From: Inquilinus limosus DSM 16000
Lineage (GTDB): Bacteria > Pseudomonadota > Alphaproteobacteria > DSM-16000 > Inquilinaceae
Length of the DNA stretch: 64,000 bases
Assembly (NCBI RefSeq): GCF_000423185.1
Contig: NZ_AUHM01000034.1
Location: 1 to 64,000, forward strand
Reading direction: 5' to 3'
Shown: in pieces, positions 10,607 through 20,695 of the stretch
Layout of the letters: the number at the start of each line of letters is the position of its first letter
Position numbering within the stretch: the stretch's first letter is position 1
The notes under the pieces: model-generated
The model's database searches: none
What the model saw: only the letters and a program-made list of their open reading frames with translations
Told to the model about the DNA's origin: nothing
Made by a program: the position numbers and the translations under genes

Positions 10607-11122
10607 TCAGTCGAGCAGGCCGCGCATGCGGTCGCGGCAATGGGCCAGGGCCTTCATCACATGCTTCTCCACCATGCTCCTGGAGATGCCGAGCCTGGCG
10701 GCGATCTCGCCATGGCTCAGCCCGTCGAACTTGTGCAGCAGGAACACCTCCCGGCATTTCGGCGACAGCTCCGCCACCGCCCGCTCCAGCAGCTTCAGCC
10801 GCTGCCGGTGGTCCAGTACCGCATCCGCCCCCGGCGCGTCGGAGGGGCGGTCCTCGCCGAGCTCGGCCGGCAGCAGGGTGCGGGCCCGCGCCGCGTCGCC
10901 GCGCAGCCGGTCGCGCGCCAGGTTGTCGGCGATGCGGAACAGATAGGCCTCGGGGTTCTGCAGCTCCGGCACCGCCTCGGCCCGGCGCAGCCGCAGCCAG
11001 GTGTCCTGGGCCACGTCCGCCGCCGCGCTGGCGCTGCCCAGCCGACGGGTCAGATGGCGCAGCAGCTCCTGGTAGTGGCGCGTCAGCAGCGCCAGCAGCG
11101 AGGACCGATCCTGCTCGGCCAT
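10607..11122 (-). CDS. ECF sigma factor, FecI-type
   Basis: 171 residues with sigma region 2 (ADVAQDTWLRLRRAE, about 36-50, and YLFRIADNLARDRLRG about 60-75) and region 4 helix-turn-helix (CREVFLLHKFDGLSHGEIA then ARLGISRSMVEKHVMKAL, about 122-158). These are FecI-group features. First gene of the iron operon; FecR follows after 67 bases. A TGCAAAT-containing element at 11168-11192 just upstream fits iron repression, as for fecI elsewhere. Confidence 0.92.
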   Translation of the reverse strand: MAEQDRSSLLALLTRHYQELLRHLTRRLGSASAAADVAQDTWLRLRRAEAVPELQNPEAYLFRIADNLARDRLRGDAARARTLLPAELGEDRPSDAPGADAVLDHRQRLKLLERAVAELSPKCREVFLLHKFDGLSHGEIAARLGISRSMVEKHVMKALAHCRDRMRGLLD

Positions 11123-11167
11123 CCGACCTTGATTTCCCCCGGGGATGAGATCGGCGCGACCTTAGTT

Positions 11168-11192
11168 CAAATGCAAATCACTCGCAATTGCG
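11168..11192 (-). promoter_or_regulatory. Putative Fur-like site in the ECF sigma promoter
   Basis: The plus-strand sequence caaatgcaaatcactcgcaa and its continuation ttgcg repeats the ATGCAAAT half-site seen in the perfect palindrome at 4087-4113. The second arm is degenerate. It sits about 46-70 bases before the sigma start codon, where a promoter would lie. Confidence 0.4.
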
Positions 11193-11235
11193 GATCGACG
11201 GAGGCGGTCGCGGATCCCCCGCGGCCGCCCTGCCG

Positions 11236-12291
11236 TCACCCGCCCCAGGTCCGCTCCAGCACCCGGAACCAGTTCTCGGTGCCGATCTTGCGCAGCAGCG
11301 GCTCGTCATAGCCGCGCGCCCGCAGCGCCTCGAACAGCCGCGGCAGCCCCGCCGCATCCTTGATCGCCGCCGGCACGGTGGCTCCGTCGTAATCGGAGCC
11401 GAGCCCGACCCCGTCCTCGCCCAGACGCTCGACCAGCGCATCGACGTGCCGCACCATGATCTCGAGATCGGTGTCGGCGTTCATCGACCCGTCCGGACGC
11501 AGGAAGGCGGTGGCGAAGTTGAGCCCGACCAGCCCGCCGCTGTCGCGGATCGCGTCGAGCTGCCGGTCGGTCAGGTTGCGCGCATGCGGACAGACCGAAT
11601 GGGCGTTGGAATGGGTCGCGACCAGCGGCGCCGTCGACAGCTCCGCCACGTCCCAGAACCCCTTCTCGTTCAGATGCGACAGGTCGATCAGGATGCGGCG
11701 CTCGTTGCACTCCCGCACCAGCGCGCGCCCGGCATCGGTCAGGCCCGGCCCGGTGTCGGGCGCGCTCGGGAACTGGAACGGCACGCCGTGGCCGAAGGCG
11801 TTCGGCCGGCTCCAGACGATGCCGAGCGAGCGCAGGCCCGCGGCATAGAGGAGGTCGAGCATGCGGAAATCGGTGTCGATCGCCTCGCAGCCCTCGATGT
11901 GGAACACCGTGGCCAGCGAGTCGCGCGCGATCGCGGCACGGATCTCCGCCACGCTGCGGCAGACGCTGAGGCCCCCGGCCCGCTCCAGCCGCAGCAGGAT
12001 CGAGGCCATCGCCGTGGTCGAGGCCTGGGCCTCGGCCAGCCCCAGCTCCGGCGGCAGCGGCACGGCGTAGGCGCCGCCCTGCATCCGGTCGATCGAGCCG
12101 GAGGAGTGCGGCGACGGCGGGAAGATCGCGAACATGCCGCCGACGAAGCCGCCCCGCCGCGCCCGCGGCAGGTCGAGATGGCCGGTCGCCGTGCCCTCGA
12201 TGAAGGCGGTCTCGGCCGAGCCGGCATGGGATTTCAGGAGGCGCAGCAGGACGTCGTTGTGTCCGTCGAAGACGGGAATGGGCTCGGTCAT
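11236..12291 (-). CDS. Membrane/renal-type dipeptidase (peptidase family M19)
   Basis: 351 residues from ATG 12291. The M19 zinc-site elements are in order: FDGHNDVLLR (His and Asp, about 7-16), HIEGCEA (bridging Glu, about 119), DLSH (about 200) and THSN (about 226), then GSDYDG (about 291). The family hydrolyses dipeptides, sometimes with D-residues or lactam-like substrates. No signal peptide is visible, so it is probably cytoplasmic. Transcribed away from the SDR gene across a 191-base gap with no obvious regulatory site. Confidence 0.9.
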   Translation of the reverse strand: MTEPIPVFDGHNDVLLRLLKSHAGSAETAFIEGTATGHLDLPRARRGGFVGGMFAIFPPSPHSSGSIDRMQGGAYAVPLPPELGLAEAQASTTAMASILLRLERAGGLSVCRSVAEIRAAIARDSLATVFHIEGCEAIDTDFRMLDLLYAAGLRSLGIVWSRPNAFGHGVPFQFPSAPDTGPGLTDAGRALVRECNERRILIDLSHLNEKGFWDVAELSTAPLVATHSNAHSVCPHARNLTDRQLDAIRDSGGLVGLNFATAFLRPDGSMNADTDLEIMVRHVDALVERLGEDGVGLGSDYDGATVPAAIKDAAGLPRLFEALRARGYDEPLLRKIGTENWFRVLERTWGG

Positions 12292-12482
12292 CAGGGTCCA
12301 TCGTCTCGGGAGCGCGGCCGCGGATCGGCCGAAGAGGGCAGTTGAGCAGCCCCGATCCCCGCTGGCAAGGCGTGGCCGCCGCACCCTGACACCGCCGCCG
12401 TCGCGGCCTATATCCAGACGGCGCGCATCGACCGGATGCGGCGATCCTCCCACTCATGCGGGCAAGACCGCGGAGACACGAC

Positions 12483-13277
12483 ATGAAGATCGACCTGTCG
12501 GGCAAGACCGCCCTCGTCACCGGCTCCACCACCGGGATCGGCTTCGCCATCGCCCAGGGCCTGGCCGGGACCGGCGCCGAGGTGATCGTGAACGGCCGCA
12601 AGCCCGCCGCGGTGGCGGAGGCCGTCGAGCGGATCGGGCAGGCCGTGCCCGGCGCCGCGCTGCGCGCCGCCGTGGCCGACGTCTCGACCGCCGCGGGCTG
12701 CAACGAGCTGGTCGCGGCGGTGCCGGATGTCGACATCCTGGTCAACAATGTCGGCATCTTCGAGATGAAGGACTTCTTCGACATCCCGGACGAGGACTGG
12801 GCCCGCTTCTTCGAGGTCAATGTCATGTCCGGCGTGCGCCTGTCGCGCGCCTATCTGAAAGGCATGCTGGCGCGGAACTGGGGCCGAGTGGTGTTCATCT
12901 CCTCCGAATCCGGCCTGAACATCCCGGTGGAGATGGTGCATTACGGCTTCACCAAGACGGCGCAGATCTCGATCGCCCGCGGCCTGGCCAAGCTCACCCG
13001 CGGCACCGGCGTCACCGTCAATTCGGTGCTGCCCGGCCCGACCATGACCGACGGAGTCAAGGAGTTCCTGCGCGAGATGGCGCAGGAATCCGGCAGGTCG
13101 ATCGACGAGACCGCGACCGAGTTCGTGCGCACCCATCGCCCGACCTCCATCATCGCCCGCATGGCGACGCCGGAGGAGGTCGCCAACATGGTGGTCTACG
13201 CCGTCTCGCCCCAGGCCGCGGCCACCAATGGCGCAGCGCTGCGCGTCGACGGCGGCGTGGTCGACACGATCGCCTGA
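12483..13277 (+). CDS. Short-chain dehydrogenase/reductase (SDR)
   Basis: 264 residues from ATG 12483. Classical SDR landmarks: cofactor motif TGSTTGIG (about 15-22), NNVG (about 90), catalytic Ser in VFISSESG and YGFTK (Tyr-x3-Lys, about 158-162), then LPGPTMT. Arg/Lys (GRKP) after the second strand suggests NADP(H). The substrate is not indicated. Its 3' end overlaps the converging AraC-type gene by 82 bases, which is unusual; both frames look coding to their stops. Confidence 0.9.
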   Translation: MKIDLSGKTALVTGSTTGIGFAIAQGLAGTGAEVIVNGRKPAAVAEAVERIGQAVPGAALRAAVADVSTAAGCNELVAAVPDVDILVNNVGIFEMKDFFDIPDEDWARFFEVNVMSGVRLSRAYLKGMLARNWGRVVFISSESGLNIPVEMVHYGFTKTAQISIARGLAKLTRGTGVTVNSVLPGPTMTDGVKEFLREMAQESGRSIDETATEFVRTHRPTSIIARMATPEEVANMVVYAVSPQAAATNGAALRVDGGVVDTIA

Positions 13278-14155
13278 CCTGTCGAGGCCCGGCGGTCGCC
13301 GCCGCGGCGGAAGGCGCGCGGCGACCGGCCGGTCTCCTTCGCGAACAGCCGCGAGAAATAGGCCGGGTCGTTGAAGCCGAGGGTGTATGCTGCCTCCGCC
13401 ACGGAGGCATTGGTGTAGAGCAGCAGGCGCTTGGCCTCGAGCAGCAGCCGGTCCTGGATCAGCCGGGCCGGCGGCACGCCGGCCACCCGGCGGCAGGCGG
13501 CCCAGAGCTGCTTCGGGCTGACCGCCAGCGCCCGGGCGTAATCCTCGACCGCGTCGTGGGCGCGGTAGCGCTCCTCGATCCGCTCGCGGAAGCGGGCCAC
13601 CAGCAGCGCCTGCGGGCCCGGCGCCGCGGTCTCTCCGCCCCCGGCCTGCGCCAGGCGCAGAACCTCGACCAGGATGCCGACCAGGAGGGCCTCCACCGCC
13701 GCGGCGCGGCCGGGCGCCAGCCACGCCAGCTCGCGCGACAGCCGCCCGAGGCTGGCGCGGATGAAGCCGTGCCCGGGCGCGGGGATCGCCGCCGGCGCGG
13801 CGAAGAGCGGCCGGAACTCCGGCTCGCGCCGCACCAGCTCGCGCCAAGTGGCGTCCGACACGGTCAGCACCGAGCCGACCGTCTCCGGCTCGAAGTCGAA
13901 GCCGTGCACCACCCCGGCCGGCACCAAGAACAGGCAGGGCGCCTGCAGCCGGATCGCCTGCGCCTCGGCCCGGGCGATGCCGCCGCCGCGGGTGAAATGG
14001 AATATGTGGTTCAGGTTGGCATGGGCATGCGCCCGGATGGTCCAGCCGCTAGGGCGGCTGCGGTCCTCCAGCGCCTCCAGGTGCAGGAACCGGTCGTCGA
14101 CCGTCCGCGGCGCCTCGCCATAGAGGAAGAAGTTCGGGATCGTTGGCGTCTGCAC
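13196..14155 (-). CDS. AraC-family transcriptional regulator, PobR-like
   Basis: 319 residues: an N-terminal cupin-like sensor (about 35-110, HAHANLNHIFHF, VPAGVVHGFDFEP) and a C-terminal double helix-turn-helix (about 195-285) with ARLIQDRLLLEAKRLLLYT, VAEAAYTLGFNDPAYFSRLF and a closing TGRSPRAFR. It is divergent from pobA with 100 bases between start codons, the usual arrangement for PobR activators of the 4-hydroxybenzoate hydroxylase gene. The C-terminal 25 or so residues (after RRGG) overlap the SDR gene and are low-complexity, so this tail may be a recent extension. Confidence 0.85.
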   Translation of the reverse strand: MQTPTIPNFFLYGEAPRTVDDRFLHLEALEDRSRPSGWTIRAHAHANLNHIFHFTRGGGIARAEAQAIRLQAPCLFLVPAGVVHGFDFEPETVGSVLTVSDATWRELVRREPEFRPLFAAPAAIPAPGHGFIRASLGRLSRELAWLAPGRAAAVEALLVGILVEVLRLAQAGGGETAAPGPQALLVARFRERIEERYRAHDAVEDYARALAVSPKQLWAACRRVAGVPPARLIQDRLLLEAKRLLLYTNASVAEAAYTLGFNDPAYFSRLFAKETGRSPRAFRRGGDRRASTGQAIVSTTPPSTRSAAPLVAAAWGETA

Positions 14156-14255
14156 GGGAAGAAGAGTCCAACTTTTCTGACCGCTCGTCCATGGCCTTCC
14201 GCCGCGCCCGGCTTACCCTGCCGGAAAGAACGGCAGGGTTCGGGAGGGCCCTTGA

Positions 14256-15428
<1,173 letters not shown>

Positions 15429-15459
15429 TGCTTCGTCGTGCCGCCTTTTTGCTCCTCAC

Positions 15460-15545
15460 CGTCATTGCGAGGAGGCGAAGCCGACGAAGCAATCCAGGGG
15501 CTACGCCAAACGGCCCTGGATTGCTTCGCTACGCTCGCAATGACG
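15460..15545. repeat. Dispersed palindromic repeat, cgtcattgcgag family
   Basis: The element begins cgtcattgcgagg and ends with ctcgcaatgacg, with inner arms gaagcaatccaggg and ccctggattgcttc, giving a long hairpin of 86 bases. It sits between the convergent pobA and GMC genes and may act as a bidirectional terminator. It is related to the two cgtcatggcgag copies at 17248 and 30226. Confidence 0.8.
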
Positions 15546-15588
15546 ATGGTGGCGATTGAGAGAGGGTGCGGGGGAGACGTCGACCTCC

Positions 15589-17202
15589 TCACCCCGCCTC
15601 TTCCAGGATCATCCCCGCCCCCTTCTCCGCCACCATCATGGTCGGGGCGTTGATGTTGCCGGCGGTGATGTTGGGGAAGACCGAGGCGTCGACCACCCGC
15701 AGCCCCTGCATTCCATGCACCCGCAGCCGGGCGTCGACCACCGCGGTCGCTGGATCCGGCCCCATCGCGCAGCTGCCGCACAGGTGGTAGATCGAGCCGC
15801 TGTTCGCCCGGAACCAGTCCAGCAGCGCCGTGTCGCTCTCGGCCCCGGCGGAGGGCGGCATCTCCTCCGCCGTGATCGCCGCGAGGGCCGGCGCGGCCAT
15901 GATCCGGCGCGCCAACCGGCTGCCCTGCAGCACCTCCGCGATGTCGCGGTCGGTCGACAGGTAGTTCGGCCGGATCCGCGCCGGCGCCGCCGGATCGGGC
16001 GAGCCGATGGTGATGCGGCCGCGGCTGGTCGGCCGGCAGGAGTTGAAGGCCAGGAGGAACCCCGGATAGGGCTCCGGCTTCAGCCCCGCCTTCGGGCTGT
16101 CCGGGATGCGGTAGGACAGCGGGTTGAAATAGAGCTGGATGTTCGGCCGCGCCTCCTCCGGCGCGCCGCGGAAGAAGCCGCCGGCCTGGTTGACGCTCAT
16201 GGCGAAGGGACCCTTGCGCGTCAGCAGGTATTGCAGCCCCAGCCGGGTCTGGCCCCATGGGCTGCCGAAAGAACCGTTCAGGGTCGGCACGCGGGACCGG
16301 TAATAGAAGCTGGCGCAGAGATGGTCCTGCAGGTTGCGGCCGACCGCCGGAAGGTGGTGCGCCACCGCGATGCCGGCCTCCTTCAGGTCATCGCCGTCGC
16401 CGATGCCGGAGAGCTGCAGCAGCTTCGGCGTGTCGACCGCCCCGGCCGCAAGGATCACCTCGCGCCGCGCGGTGAAGGTCCGGGTCTCCGGTCCCTGCCG
16501 CACCTCGACCCCGGTCGCCCGACGGTCGCCGTCCAGCAGGACCCGCAGCGCCAGGGCCCCGCGCTCGACCGTCAGGTTGCGGCGCCCCAGCGCCGGGCGC
16601 AGATATTCGGCGCTGGAGGAGGACCGCCTGCCGTCGCGGGTGTTGATGTCGTAGACCCCCGCCCCTTCCACCGTGGCGCCGTTGAAGTCGGGGTTCAGCG
16701 GCAGCTGCAGCTCGCGGCAGGCCTGCAGGAAGGCGTCGGTGACCGGGTGGGTCATGCCGCGCATCGGCGTGACATGGATGGGGCCGTCGCCGCCATGCCA
16801 CTCCGAGGCGCCGCCGGCATGGGTCTCCAGCTTCCGGAAGACCGGCAGCACGTCGCCATAGGCCCAGCCGTGGTTGCCGGCCGCGGCCCAGTCGTCGAAA
16901 TCCGCCGCCGCGCCGCGGACGAAGATCATGGCGTTGATCGAGCCGGACCCGCCCTGCACCTTGCCGCGCGGGCAGTAGATGCGGCGGCCGCCCAGCGCCG
17001 GCTCGGGCTCCGACCAGTACATCCAGTTGACCCGCGGGTCGTAGTAGCTGCGGGCATAGCCGACCGGGATGCGGAACCAGAAGGAATCGTCGCGGCCGCC
17101 GGCCTCCAGCAGCAGCACGCTGTGCCGGCCGCCCTCGCTCAGCCGCGCCGCCAGGATACACCCGGCCGATCCGGCGCCGACGATGACGTAGTCGTAGGTC
17201 AT
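15589..17202 (-). CDS. GMC-family flavin oxidoreductase (choline dehydrogenase-like)
   Basis: 537 residues from ATG 17202; the longer open frame runs back into a palindromic repeat and is not real. FAD-binding [17 protein letters not shown] is at residues 5-21, the GMC signature [14 protein letters not shown] near 83 and second signature [15 protein letters not shown] near 255. The active-site region HLCGSCAMG (near 471) with a later [10 protein letters not shown] supplies the His/Asn pair. The family oxidises alcohols to aldehydes. Not BetA itself in length or context; the enolase-superfamily gene upstream in the same direction hints at a sugar-acid or polyol substrate. Confidence 0.88.
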   Translation of the reverse strand: MTYDYVIVGAGSAGCILAARLSEGGRHSVLLLEAGGRDDSFWFRIPVGYARSYYDPRVNWMYWSEPEPALGGRRIYCPRGKVQGGSGSINAMIFVRGAAADFDDWAAAGNHGWAYGDVLPVFRKLETHAGGASEWHGGDGPIHVTPMRGMTHPVTDAFLQACRELQLPLNPDFNGATVEGAGVYDINTRDGRRSSSSAEYLRPALGRRNLTVERGALALRVLLDGDRRATGVEVRQGPETRTFTARREVILAAGAVDTPKLLQLSGIGDGDDLKEAGIAVAHHLPAVGRNLQDHLCASFYYRSRVPTLNGSFGSPWGQTRLGLQYLLTRKGPFAMSVNQAGGFFRGAPEEARPNIQLYFNPLSYRIPDSPKAGLKPEPYPGFLLAFNSCRPTSRGRITIGSPDPAAPARIRPNYLSTDRDIAEVLQGSRLARRIMAAPALAAITAEEMPPSAGAESDTALLDWFRANSGSIYHLCGSCAMGPDPATAVVDARLRVHGMQGLRVVDASVFPNITAGNINAPTMMVAEKGAGMILEEAG

Positions 17203-17247
17203 GGCTGGGCTCTCTATGTTACGGGCCGGCTCTTCCCCGCTCCGGGC

Positions 17248-17333
17248 CGTCATGGCGAGCCCCGAAGGGGCGTGGCCATCCAGCCGCACCGGCCCCCTGG
17301 ATGGCCACGGCGCTGCGCGCCTCGCCATGACGG
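17248..17333. repeat. Dispersed palindromic repeat, cgtcatggcgag family (copy 1)
   Basis: Begins ccgtcatggcgagccccgaa and ends with cgcctcgccatgacgg; inner arms gtggccatccag and ctggatggccac make one long imperfect hairpin. A nearly identical copy lies inverted at 30226-30316. It occupies most of the gap between the GMC and enolase-superfamily genes. Confidence 0.85.
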
Positions 17334-17374
17334 TTCTGGGACGGGCGTATGGCTCATTCGTGAGGCCCGGGGCC

Positions 17375-18592
17375 TCAGCCCCGTGCCGGAGCGAACTGCT
17401 TCACATCGGCCGGATCCGGCGCCATCTGCAGGTGCAGCCGCTCGCCGGTGTAGGGCGAGTGCCTCGCAACCACCTCCAGATCCAGCTCCACCCCCAACCC
17501 CGGCTCGTGCGGCGGCAGCAGGTAACCGTCCTCGAAGGCCAGGGGCTTCTTCAGGATCTCGGCGTGGAAGCCGCCGAAATCGAGGATCGCCTCCTGGATC
17601 AGGAAGTTCGGCGAGGCCGCGCCGAGATGGAGGCTGGCGGCGGCGACGATCGGGCCGCAATAGACATGCGGCGCGATCTGGGCGTAGCAGGCCTCGGCCA
17701 TGCCGGCGATCTTCTTGCTCTCCAGGAGGCCGCCGACCCGCCCGACATCCGGCTGCAGGATCGACGCGGCCCCCAGCTCCAGCACCCGCTGGAACTCGTA
17801 TTTCGTACACAGCCGCTCGCCGGTCGCGATCGGGATCGAGGTCGCGCGCGCCACCTCGGCCATCGCCGCCTCCTGCCCCGGCGGCACCGGCTCCTCGAAC
17901 CACAGCGGGTCGTACGGCTCCAGCCGCTTCGCCAGGCGGATGGCCGAGGACGGCACCATCTGGCCATGCGTGCCGAACAGCAGGTCGGCGCTGCTGCCCA
18001 CCGCCTCGCGCACCTTGCGGCAGAAGGTCTCGCAGCGGTCGAGCACGCCCAAGGAGAGCTGGTGCCCGGAATAGGCGGTGTAGGGCCCGGCCGGGTCGAA
18101 CTTCACCGCGGTGAAGCCCATCGCCACCATCTCCGCCGCGCACTCCGCGGCAAGGTCGGGGTCGTTGAAGTCGAGCTCCCCGGCCGCGGTCTTCGGATAG
18201 AGATAGGTGTAGGCCCGCAGCTTCTCGTGCACCAGCCCGCCCAGTAAGTCGTGGACCGGCCGGCCCGCCGCCTTGCCGACGATGTCCCAGCAGGCGATCT
18301 CGAGACCCGAGACGATGCCCATCATCGTCGGGTCGGGCCGCTGGGTGAAGCCGCTGGAATAAGCCTGGCGCCAGAAGCGCTCGATCCGGTGCGGGTCGTG
18401 GCCCAAGAGGTGCCGCTCGAACACGTCCTCGATCAGCGGCACCACCGCCTTCGGGTGGAAGGCGGTGGTGTAGACCTCGCCGACACCCTCGATCCCGTCA
18501 TCGGTCTGCAGCTGCACGAAGATCCAGTACATGCCGCCGAGATGCGGCGGCGGGACGGCGACGACATGGGTCCGGAGCGACGCGATCTTCAT
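17375..18592 (-). CDS. Enolase-superfamily enzyme (mandelate racemase / muconate lactonizing group)
   Basis: 405 residues with a capping domain (1-120), then a modified TIM barrel. AVKFDPAGP (near 163) gives the Lys region; LWFEEPVPP (near 240) and ATGERL (near 266) give two acidic metal ligands; QPDVGRVGG (near 289) and HVYCGP (near 317) give the Asp-His dyad. The segment at the first metal-ligand position reads LLFGTHGQ (near 209), without the usual Asp; this GTHGQ form occurs in a sugar-acid branch that I recall as including 3,6-anhydrogalactonate cycloisomerase. Likely a sugar-acid dehydratase or cycloisomerase. Confidence 0.85.
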   Translation of the reverse strand: MKIASLRTHVVAVPPPHLGGMYWIFVQLQTDDGIEGVGEVYTTAFHPKAVVPLIEDVFERHLLGHDPHRIERFWRQAYSSGFTQRPDPTMMGIVSGLEIACWDIVGKAAGRPVHDLLGGLVHEKLRAYTYLYPKTAAGELDFNDPDLAAECAAEMVAMGFTAVKFDPAGPYTAYSGHQLSLGVLDRCETFCRKVREAVGSSADLLFGTHGQMVPSSAIRLAKRLEPYDPLWFEEPVPPGQEAAMAEVARATSIPIATGERLCTKYEFQRVLELGAASILQPDVGRVGGLLESKKIAGMAEACYAQIAPHVYCGPIVAAASLHLGAASPNFLIQEAILDFGGFHAEILKKPLAFEDGYLLPPHEPGLGVELDLEVVARHSPYTGERLHLQMAPDPADVKQFAPARG

Positions 18593-18774
18593 GCGGCGGC
18601 CTTTCGCTGGGGCCGGCGCCCGGCGCGCGCGGCCCGGGCCATCATGGATCGCGGCGCCCGGCCGATCCAGGTCCGCGGCGACGGAAAATCCCGCGCCAGC
18701 GACGTCCCGGCCGGGCGGAACCGACTGCGGTCCTGTGCATTGCCATGCAGAGAAGGAACCGCGGGGACCGCCGA

Positions 18775-19908
18775 ATGATCGACGCCATCGACCGCTGGCT
18801 GGACTGGGTCCAGGCCAAGCTGCCCTGGATGCCGTCCTGGGCGATCAGCGCCGGCCTGCTGGCCCTGGCGGTGGCCGTCGCCATCGCCGTGCACAGGATC
18901 CTGTTCCGGATCGCGACCGACATCGTCGCCAGCAAGGACCTGTTCTGGCGCTCCCTGGTGTCGCGCACCCATGGGCCGACGCGCCTCGCCGCCATCATCG
19001 TGGCCACATCCGCCGCGGCCACCGTCGCGCCGCTGTCCGATGCCCAGGTCGGCATCGTGCGCCACATCCTGCTGCTGGCCTTCATCGCCCTGCTCGGCTG
19101 GGTGGCGCTGACCGCCTTGCACATCTGGATGACGGTCTATCTGCGCCGCTTCACGCTGGATGCCGAGGACAACCTGCTGGCGCGCAAGCACGTCACCCAG
19201 ACCCGGATCCTGCGCCGGGTGGTGGCGACGCTGATCGTGACGGTCACCCTCTCCGCCGCGCTGATGACCTTCGAGCAGGTGCGGCAATACGGCATCAGCC
19301 TCCTGGCCTCGGCCGGCGCCGCCGGCCTCGTCATCGGCCTGGCGCTGCAGCCGATGCTGAAGAACATGATCGCCGGCATCCAGCTGGCGGTGACCCAGCC
19401 GATCAGGATCGACGATGCCGTCCTGGTCGAGAACGAATGGGGGAATATCGAGGAGATCACCTCGACCTATGTCGTGGTCCGGCTATGGGACTGGCGCCGG
19501 CTGGTGCTGCCCCTCAGCTACTTCATCGAGCACCCGTTCCAGAACTGGACGCGCGAGGGCTCGGCCCTGATCGGCAGCGTCTTTCTCTACGCCGACTACA
19601 CCGCGCCGGTGGAGGAGATGCGGCGCCGGCTGGACGAGATCGTCAAGGCCACGCCGCTGTGGGACGGCCAGGTCGCCGTGCTGCAGGTGACGGATTTCCG
19701 CGAGCAGACGATGGAGATCCGCATGCTGGTCAGCGCCCGCTCCTCCGGCCGGGCCTTCGACCTGCGCTGCGAGGTGCGGGAGAAGATGGTCACCTGGCTG
19801 CAGCAGGCCCATCCCGGCGCCCTGCCCCGCTGGCGCGGCGAGGTGCAGGCGCCGGCGGCGGCCGAGGCCGAGGCGATCACGCGCCATCGCGCCGGCGGCC
19901 GCGGCTGA
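18775..19908 (+). CDS. Mechanosensitive ion channel, MscS family
   Basis: 378 residues from ATG 18775 (ATG 18745 would add ten arginine-rich residues). Several hydrophobic helices (about 18-45, 75-95, 100-120, 145-170) precede the pore and beta-domain signature: GAAGLVIGLALQPMLKNMIAG (about 187-207), then DDAVLVENEWGNIEEI and WDWRRLVLPLSYFIEHPFQN. These are the most conserved MscS segments. It protects inner-membrane integrity by releasing solutes on osmotic downshock. Monocistronic by spacing. Confidence 0.92.
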   Translation: MIDAIDRWLDWVQAKLPWMPSWAISAGLLALAVAVAIAVHRILFRIATDIVASKDLFWRSLVSRTHGPTRLAAIIVATSAAATVAPLSDAQVGIVRHILLLAFIALLGWVALTALHIWMTVYLRRFTLDAEDNLLARKHVTQTRILRRVVATLIVTVTLSAALMTFEQVRQYGISLLASAGAAGLVIGLALQPMLKNMIAGIQLAVTQPIRIDDAVLVENEWGNIEEITSTYVVVRLWDWRRLVLPLSYFIEHPFQNWTREGSALIGSVFLYADYTAPVEEMRRRLDEIVKATPLWDGQVAVLQVTDFREQTMEIRMLVSARSSGRAFDLRCEVREKMVTWLQQAHPGALPRWRGEVQAPAAAEAEAITRHRAGGRG

Positions 19909-19943
19909 GCGGGGCGGGACCGCGAAGGCGGACTGCCCCCGGC

Positions 19944-19972
19944 TTGATATGTTCGCTTTTTGTTCCTAATAT
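19944..19972 (+). promoter_or_regulatory. LexA (SOS) box inside a promoter ahead of the endonuclease III-like gene
   Basis: GTTC at 19951-19954 and GTTC at 19962-19965 with seven bases between them match the alphaproteobacterial LexA box GTTC-N7-GTTC exactly. A -35-like TTGATA (19944) and -10-like TAATAT (19967) bracket it. A transcript from here would begin within a few bases of the start codon at 19981, so the mRNA would be nearly leaderless. Confidence 0.75.
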
Positions 19973-19980
19973 GACAGGGG

Positions 19981-20691
19981 ATGACCGGCCGGTACCCCGC
20001 CATGCAGCTCTCCCTCGCCCTCGACGACCATCCGCTTCTGCCGCGGATCCGGGGCCGACTGCTGGCCCGGTTCGGACCGCGGCGCGACGGAAGGCGCCGC
20101 GATCCGGTCAGCCAGCTGGTCCGCAGCATGCTGGGCTTCAAGACCCGGGACGAGGTCTCGCGCCGGGTCTTCAAGGAATTGCGGCGGCACTACCCTTCCT
20201 GGGACCGGCTGCGCGAAGCGGAACCCCGGGTCATCCTGCGCATCATCTGGCCCGTCAACCTGGCGGAGCCGAAGGCGGAGCAGCTGCCCCAGGCCCTGCG
20301 CATGATCGTCGCCTGCACCGGCCGCCTCGCCCTCGACCACCTGGCCGATCTGGACGAGGAGGCGGCGATGCAGTGGCTGCGCCGCCTGCCCGGGGTCGGG
20401 TCGAAGATCGCCGCCGCGGTGCTGAACTTCAGCACGCTGCATAAGCGCGCCCTGGTGGTCGACACGCATCTGCTGCGGCTCGGGAAGCGGCTCGGGCTGC
20501 TGCCGTCCGATGCGGATTACGACGCCGGATTCGAGCTGTTCATGCGCCGGCTTCCGGATGCGTGGGACGCCGATGATCTCAGCGAACTGCACCGGCTGAT
20601 GAAGCGGCTGGGCCAGACCGTCTGCACCGCCCAGGCGCCGGCCTGCGGCGCCTGCCCGCTGCGCGGCCTGTGCCCGCGCAACGGGGTCTGA
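19981..20691 (+). CDS. Endonuclease III-like DNA glycosylase (HhH-GPD, iron-sulfur)
   Basis: 236 residues. Helix-hairpin-helix LRRLPGVGSKIAAAVLNF (about 135-152) carries the catalytic Lys; VVDTHLLRLGKRLGL (about 160-174) supplies the catalytic Asp; the C-terminal cysteines are spaced C-x6-C-x2-C-x5-C (CTAQAPACGACPLRGLC) for a [4Fe-4S] cluster. The family removes oxidised pyrimidines and nicks abasic sites. It differs from housekeeping Nth in its N-terminal half (DPVSQLVRSMLGFKTRDEVS), so it is probably a specialised paralogue. The LexA-type box just upstream suggests damage induction. An alternative ATG lies at 20002. Confidence 0.88.
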   Translation: MTGRYPAMQLSLALDDHPLLPRIRGRLLARFGPRRDGRRRDPVSQLVRSMLGFKTRDEVSRRVFKELRRHYPSWDRLREAEPRVILRIIWPVNLAEPKAEQLPQALRMIVACTGRLALDHLADLDEEAAMQWLRRLPGVGSKIAAAVLNFSTLHKRALVVDTHLLRLGKRLGLLPSDADYDAGFELFMRRLPDAWDADDLSELHRLMKRLGQTVCTAQAPACGACPLRGLCPRNGV

Positions 20692-20695
20692 CTCC

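Noticed and set aside
9541-11148. A 535-residue plus-strand frame opposite fecR and the sigma gene
   Set aside because: Shadow frame; the minus-strand genes carry strong FecR and sigma motifs.
15460-15545. Possible tRNA-like fold
   Set aside because: The fold is a single long hairpin with no acceptor, D or T-arm consensus.
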